From positions 62,001 to 126,000 of the forward strand of contig CAJNDS010002549.1 of assembly GCA_905221605.1 (NCBI GenBank): a DNA stretch of 64,000 bases. Direction: 5' to 3'. The DNA is from Symbiodinium natans (Eukaryota > Sar > Dinophyceae > Suessiales > Symbiodiniaceae). The notes under the pieces are model-generated. The model made no database searches. It saw nothing but the letters and a program-made list of their open reading frames with translations, and was not told the origin of the DNA. Below are positions 59,054 to 64,000 of this stretch, one piece after another (the stretch's first letter is position 1; each line of letters starts with the position of its first letter). The position numbers were made by a program, and so were the translations under genes.

Positions 59054-59365
59054 GTGATAATCTACAACCTTCGGACAGAGATGTCAGGCTTTGGGCAGAA
59101 AGCTGTGGCCACTATCTCCTTCCTTTACTGCTCTGTTCCTTCCGAGATGCTGCAAGGCGTGCAGCAAGAACTCAAGCAGTGGCATGCCTCAGATGCATGC
59201 CTCAGTTTAAGAGTTGTTGAGTCGTTGATACGAAACATGGCTCCAGAGCCTTGCATGAGGCAGCAGGGGCAGTTTGAGCAGCACGTGCAGCAGTTGCAGC
59301 AGCAACACTTGCAGCAGCTTCAGCAGCAGGCCGTGCAAATACGTGTACAGAGCTTCAAGTCTTAA
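59054..59365 (+). CDS. Terminal exon with a Gln-rich C-terminus, unknown
   Basis: From an AG acceptor the frame runs 103 codons to TAA at 59363-59365: VIIYNLRTEMSGFGQKAVAT, SVPSEMLQGVQQELKQW, then a Gln-rich helix (FEQHVQQLQQQHLQQLQQQA). G/C-ending codons favour this frame over the overlapping ones. No family recognised. Confidence 0.4.
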   Translation: MIIYNLRTEMSGFGQKAVATISFLYCSVPSEMLQGVQQELKQWHASDACLSLRVVESLIRNMAPEPCMRQQGQFEQHVQQLQQQHLQQLQQQAVQIRVQSFKS

Positions 59366-60492
59366 GGTGAAGATTTGTGGTGCGTCTCCCACGCAAGCTG
59401 ACTCAAACCAACAACGCAGTATAGCTTCCGTTTCTATTCTTTGTGTCTCTGACAATTCTGCATCTGCCTCTGAGGTGCTTCTTTCCCAGCTGTCCAGTTG
59501 TCACACCTGAGTTGATTTCAGAACCCGTCAGACTCTGCAGGCAGGCCAAATTCAGGAGCTGCAGCTCTTGCAGATCCAGCGCTTGTGACAGCGGCTTGTT
59601 TAGAGTGTAGGAACTCTAGGAACCTGTCCAAGGCAACCTTGGATGACGCCAAACCGCCCGTGTCATGATTTGCCAGGCAGCAGGCGGCGCAGTGTGAGCC
59701 CGAAGCCACTCTGGACGCGACGTGCCTAGTGCAGATTGGCACACTGCCTCGCCTCATAGTCATGAGCCTGCAACATCAACACTGGGAGAAGAACGAGGAT
59801 GAGGCATGTGTGCAAGTGCCACTTTGTTGAGGCTTCTTTGCTTCAGCGTGCGCCATCGTTCGGTTCAAGGCACAAGCTACCATTTGACGCTGGCGGGAGT
59901 TGACCCAGACATGGGGTTTTGGTGTACTCTGGGCTTTGGAACGTTCAGGCCCGATGCGTGAGCTCAGGGGGCAAACGCCAAGCGCCTCATGGTGCCAAAG
60001 CGTGGGTAAAAGGAGGATGCGATGACGCGCTAGTGTTGTGCGTGTTGTGCGAGACGTTGCGAGACTTTTGAGATCAGCCCACGCCAAAAACTCGCAGCCA
60101 ATGGCCATAAGCCTTTGTCTGAGTAGGGTTTCTCATGTTCTCATCATGTGTCCTCCGGTGCAGGCTTCAGGCCCTAAGCCTGGACCACTGGACTTTGTAA
60201 ACATGCGAACGCTAAGTTGAGTTCCAAGCAGTGCAGGTGCAGCACAGCAACAACAGTTTCTGCCGACAAAGACTGAGCCAGTTCGCGCCGCATGCCGTAG
60301 CATGAGCACGTCTTGCCGGTGTTCACGCTCACGCTCGCCCTTGAGACCTGCTCGGGTTGTGTGTGCCTTGAAGGAGGAGCAGCTGCACGCTCCAGTGCTT
60401 TGCTGTGCACTTTGGCTGGAATAGTCGACCATTTTGCTTGTAGATGGCGTATTTAAGGGCTTCAGGTCATTCATTTACCAGCCCATCATTCC
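59366..60492. other. No supported gene
   Basis: Flank between the exon at 59054 and the kinase-like gene; only motif-free ORFs. Confidence 0.4.
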
Positions 60493-60746
60493 ATGTGGCA
60501 GGTGATACTTGGAGGACCGGGAAGTGGCAAGTCGCTTCTTGGAAGCTCTTTGCAGCCGCTCGGGGCCAAAAGAAGGTGAATGCAGATGTTTCCCCGAGAG
60601 GGGGAGAGAGAGAGAGAAGCCTGGTGCTACAATACCCAGCACATGTGTCACACAAAATGACTCGGTGGAGCATGCCCCTTGGGGCGGGCCCCCTTCGGGG
60701 GTCACATGCGCTGCAAGCAAGCAAGAAAGAGAGACGGAGTGAGAGG

Positions 60747-60817
<71 letters not shown>

Positions 60818-62472
60818 GGACCATTCCGGGGCGGCTTTACAACGAACCCATATGAGACAGAAGAGCATGTTGTTGTCGGGGCAGCTTCCGTCCGAGGAGG
60901 GGGGAACTCTGTTTGATGTTGAGAAGTTAGTTGAGAGGGGAGCGTCTCCCTTTGGCTTCAAAATCCAAAGCTCCTCTTTTTAACTTCGATCAGCTTCACT
61001 CAGTATGGTCCGGGCGTGCTCGCGCACAAGGGTCAGGGCCCGGATCCCTGTCCCCTTTGCCCAGCAAAAGAAGAAAGAAGAAGAAGAAGCAGACGACGAG
61101 CAGGCAGCACCACATTGCCGCGCCCGCCCTACACCAACCTGACCCCGCCCCCCCGCCCCTCCTTCGACCCCATGCGGCCTTGATCGCTTGCGAGCGTCAC
61201 TGCAGTTGGGGACAAAAACTCCGGCGCCTGCAACCAAAACCCAGGACACCGCCCAAGTCGCAGTGAGCCACATCGCACCCGTGCATCCCCCACTCCTGAT
61301 TCCCAACTCAGCGTCACCACACGACCAACAGGAGAGCAGTCTGCGACCAACCGACGGACACAACCGCAGCACTGTCGTACCAAGCTATGTCCATCCTGCA
61401 CCACACCGTCATTCCTCGAGCAAGGCAAGTTGTGGAGTGTCCACATGGTAGAATACTTTAGATTACATTAGCACCGTCTAGGCAAATGGGGTTGAATCCA
61501 AACCGCGGCGCTCCCCAAGTGATGCACGTTTCGCCCGTCGAGACCCATCTGCAAGCAGTGGCATTATGTCGGGCTGACCCCCAAGTCCGGTAGTAGAAGA
61601 AGAGAGACAGCCAGCTATAAACAACAAGTGCAATTGTAGCGCCGTGTTGTGGCCAGAGACTAGAGATGAAACACTGATGAAACGAAAAGCCACGTAGACA
61701 TTTTGCTTTGTGACGTGTTCTTCCAAGAAGTTCTCCATGGTACCCCAAGCTAAGGCAGCGGCTCCCTGGCTTTCTTGTTGTCTCGCTCGGTGACCTTGCA
61801 CGTCGGCTTACTTTCAACGACACTTCCCCTTTCTTGAAGTCCGTGACCAAGCAGCTCAAAGACCGGCGCCGCCGGAAGAGGGCCTTTGGCCGTGTCACAG
61901 ACGTCGTGACCAAAGTCGTGGCCAGGGCTGTTTCCAAGGGCGGCTTCTGGGGTCTTCTAGTGGATGGCCTGAGGGACCATGAGCTGCCGACTTTCGAGGC
62001 TGCTGTGGGATGTCGACTCATGCTGTATGCCCACCTCTCCTGTCCAAAGGACGTGATGATGGCGCGCCTTGGCTCACGACAAGATCGGGAAGGAGATGAC
62101 CAGCTGGGGCTGGCAGAGATGGACGATGCTAGCCGTGTGCGGTCCTACTTAGAGCGGGCAGATGAAGAGGCAAAAACTTTCAAAACCCATGCAGAGAAAG
62201 AACCCAACACTCGAGTCTTCATTGACCTTGACGCCACGCAGAAGATCCAGGCCTTGGTAGACGACGTGGTCGACCGCCTAACTGCCTTTGCACAGTCACG
62301 CGGCGAGAATTTGGGGGATGCGCTGACAGCCGCAACACCCCTGGACTCCGTGGACTGGAACTTGCACATGTCGGAGGTCGCCAGCCAGCTTGATCAGCAG
62401 TTCCATCCAGATGGGAAGCCGCGGGATCCAGCGACCACAGGCTGTGAGAGTGAAAAGTCCCTCCCGAAGTAG
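60493..62472 (+). CDS. Adenylate kinase / nucleoside-monophosphate kinase-like protein, two exons
   Basis: Exon 1 (60493-60575) starts at ATG and encodes MWQVILGGPGSGKSLLGS: a Walker A loop as in adenylate and UMP/CMP kinases, with Ser where the family usually has Gly-Thr. A GT donor joins in phase to exon 2 (61755-62472), which gives RLPGFLVVSLGDLARRL (compare the family's ISxGDLLR), a basic helix (KQLKDRRRRKRAFGR), GLLVDGLRDHELPTF (the DGFPR region, here DGLRD, lacking Pro-Arg), LMLYAHLSCPKDVMMARLG and a C-terminal helix, total 266 residues. These enzymes move phosphate between ATP and nucleoside monophosphates. The altered Walker A and DG motif suggest divergence or changed activity. The 1.2-kb intron holds a dispersed repeat and GAGAGT repeats. 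Exon 1 could instead begin at 60502 after AG. Confidence 0.7.
60671..60735 (+). repeat. GC-rich dispersed repeat (CCCTTCGGGGG type), copy 2
   Basis: GGGGCGGGCCCCCTTCGGGG followed by GTCA-ATGCG and a GCAAG/GAAAGAGAG run closely matches 13441-13497. It is in the kinase intron, directly left of a GAGAGT microsatellite. Confidence 0.5.
60749..60816. repeat. (GAGAGT)n microsatellite
   Basis: About 11 copies of GAGAGT inside the kinase intron. Confidence 0.95.
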
Positions 62473-62550
62473 TGCAGCCCAGGCTGATCGTATGTGTCTC
62501 CAGTCCTTGCTGCTTGAATTGCTGCTTGAATCACTGATGTGCACGATGAG

Positions 62551-62861
62551 GATGGAATCTCTTCAACACTTGCCCTGCTGGCTCAACAGTATGTAGCTGG
62601 AACAACCGGCAAGGTGGGCCACAGGGGGCCTACACGCAGCCCAGCGCAGGCCTGAATCCGGCTGAGGTTACTTGCTCGGCTTGTCCCGTCCTCCAGTCTT
62701 TGGGTCTTCTCACGCAGGCTGCAGCACCGAGAGCCGACAAGCACAGGCTGTCAGACTGCGCTGTCGCAAGGGGTTCAGGGCCGGGATCTTCGGATGCTGC
62801 TGGTTGGCTTCGTTTTGAGGGGAGCACGGAGGGCAATGACAATAGACTCAGTAGACCCTAG
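62551..62861 (+). CDS. Possible further 3' exons of the kinase-like gene
   Basis: 62551-62613 (DGISSTLALLAQQYVAGTTG, then K) and 62718-62861 (AAAPRADKHRLSDCAVARGS, then 28 more codons and TAG) join in phase 0 through a GT donor. Both are coding-like. The first shares the reading frame of the kinase exon; the stop at 62470-62472 could be bypassed by a donor a few codons earlier. Otherwise these are the end of a separate gene. Confidence 0.35.
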
Positions 62862-64000
62862 ATCTCGCGAGACGTGGAGACTGGACTTTGCTACCCCCAA
62901 ACCCAAACGGTGCCTTCAGCACATTTTTAAGCACGTGACGCTGCTTGCGACCCTGGGTGGTCCTGGTATTGTAGCAGGTGTTGTGGGAGGACTTCCCAAT
63001 TCTCCTGGATCCCTGAAACCCAGAACCGATGAATGATTGCGAGGATGGCTGTCTACTTTGCCCTGCGCTCAGCTTTACATCTGAGGAAGTGGGTTCAGTG
63101 GAGGCACGGCACGGGTGGCGCCACTGTGGATGCTGTTGGCAAGCTATGCGAGTGCACAAATACTCCCGGCTGAAACTGGTAGGCTTTGGTTTCTTGTGTC
63201 CCGGTGCATGAGTTAAATCCTGCTCATAAGTTCACAAGGGTTTGTGACCCTGCCCCAACAAGGTCAGGCACAGGGCGCTCGAACATGCCCTGGTATATCC
63301 TGGTATCATTTGCTCGTTGTGTGACGCAGCTCCTCAAGCCGGTCCTCGGCTTTGGAGATTTTAGGCCCAGAGCAGCCGGGTTTTGGATCAAAGTCTCACC
63401 GCAGATGGAGCAGCCTTTGCTAGGCCCGGGCGTGTTTTTCGTTCTTTTACTGCAGTCTGCACCTTCACTCTTCAGGTATTGGTGAGTTCGGGGTTGCACG
63501 AAACCACACTGGAGAATTCCCACTTCCAACTGGGCCCAGCACGAAGCCTCAATGCCTCAAAACCCCAAGCCCTCGGCGGGCGTGTCTGCGCCACACCCGA
63601 CATGCCAAATGCTCTTGCAGATTTTTGCGCTTGGAGCTTCGACGACCTAGCCTCGCGGCACCTCCCGAGAACACCACACATCAACTCCGTTGCTCCATTG
63701 CTCCGCTCCGCTCTCAGGGCTTTAGGATTTTCCCAAGCGCAGAAAGCTTATGGCAGAAAAAGGGGCTGGGTAAGAGACCGGGGTTCAAAAAATGGGTTGT
63801 AGAGCTATGTAGAGTTTATGGTTTGGGGTGGGCCCAAGGGCCTCCCAACCAGCGAAAGGCTACTGCTTGACATCAGTCGAGTGCCCTGCCACCCAAAGCA
63901 GAGGCTATGTGTCTGTTTAATGCGGTCTTTGCAAAGTGACATGACCAAGCGGCCCGGACTGATGCCAATGTGCTGCTTGTTATTCAATTAGCTGGCCGAT
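62862..64000. other. No supported gene
   Basis: Long motif-free ORFs at 63383-63802 and 63625-63870 overlap each other and show no codon bias or domain. Confidence 0.35.

Overview
The window reads as nuclear DNA of a dinoflagellate, most likely a Symbiodiniaceae or other Suessiales species. Every gene I can support lies on the + strand, as expected of a long unidirectional gene cluster. Coding sequence is cut into many small exons. Introns use GT-AG but also frequent GC-AG donors and apparently some GA-AG donors, a splice usage described from Symbiodiniaceae. No bacterial operons, Shine-Dalgarno sites, TATA boxes, tRNAs, rRNAs or CRISPRs were seen. Introns and intergenic DNA are full of GT, CT/GA, GAT and decamer tandem repeats. 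Exon coordinates below were found by hand, by matching protein motifs, phase and G/C-rich third codon positions, so ends may be off by a few bases.

Layout, left to right. 2-1330: 3' end of a pentatricopeptide-repeat gene. 2974-6533: a Thr/Ser-rich mucin-like membrane protein with a 10-residue tandem repeat, one transmembrane segment and a cytosolic tail. 7129-10518: a macro/poly(ADP-ribose) glycohydrolase-like gene whose 3' end is a series of tiny exons repeating an Ala-Pro-Ala-Asp-Pro-Lys motif. 10.5-14.8 kb: repeat-rich, nearly gene-free DNA. 14896-16271: a gene with repeated modules resembling ciliary microtubule-inner-protein motifs (IPGYRGHIAGK, then SEN-HG-TF). 17154-18604: an unknown membrane-anchored protein. 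18.9-24.5 kb: scattered exons of unknown proteins. 25363-29854: a major facilitator superfamily transporter rebuilt from at least 13 exons. 30836-32009: a cytidine-deaminase-like gene with both zinc motifs. 35225-40016: a complete four-exon ionotropic-glutamate-receptor-like channel. 42.9-59.4 kb: isolated exons of unknown proteins in low-density DNA. 60493-62472: a two-exon adenylate/nucleoside-monophosphate kinase-like gene, perhaps extending to 62861. The rest shows no recognisable gene.

The recognisable genes do not form one pathway. They cover organelle RNA binding, a surface protein, ADP-ribose metabolism, a possible flagellar protein, a transporter, pyrimidine deamination, an ion channel and nucleotide phosphorylation. 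This mixture fits a dinoflagellate gene cluster, where neighbours are co-oriented but usually unrelated in function.
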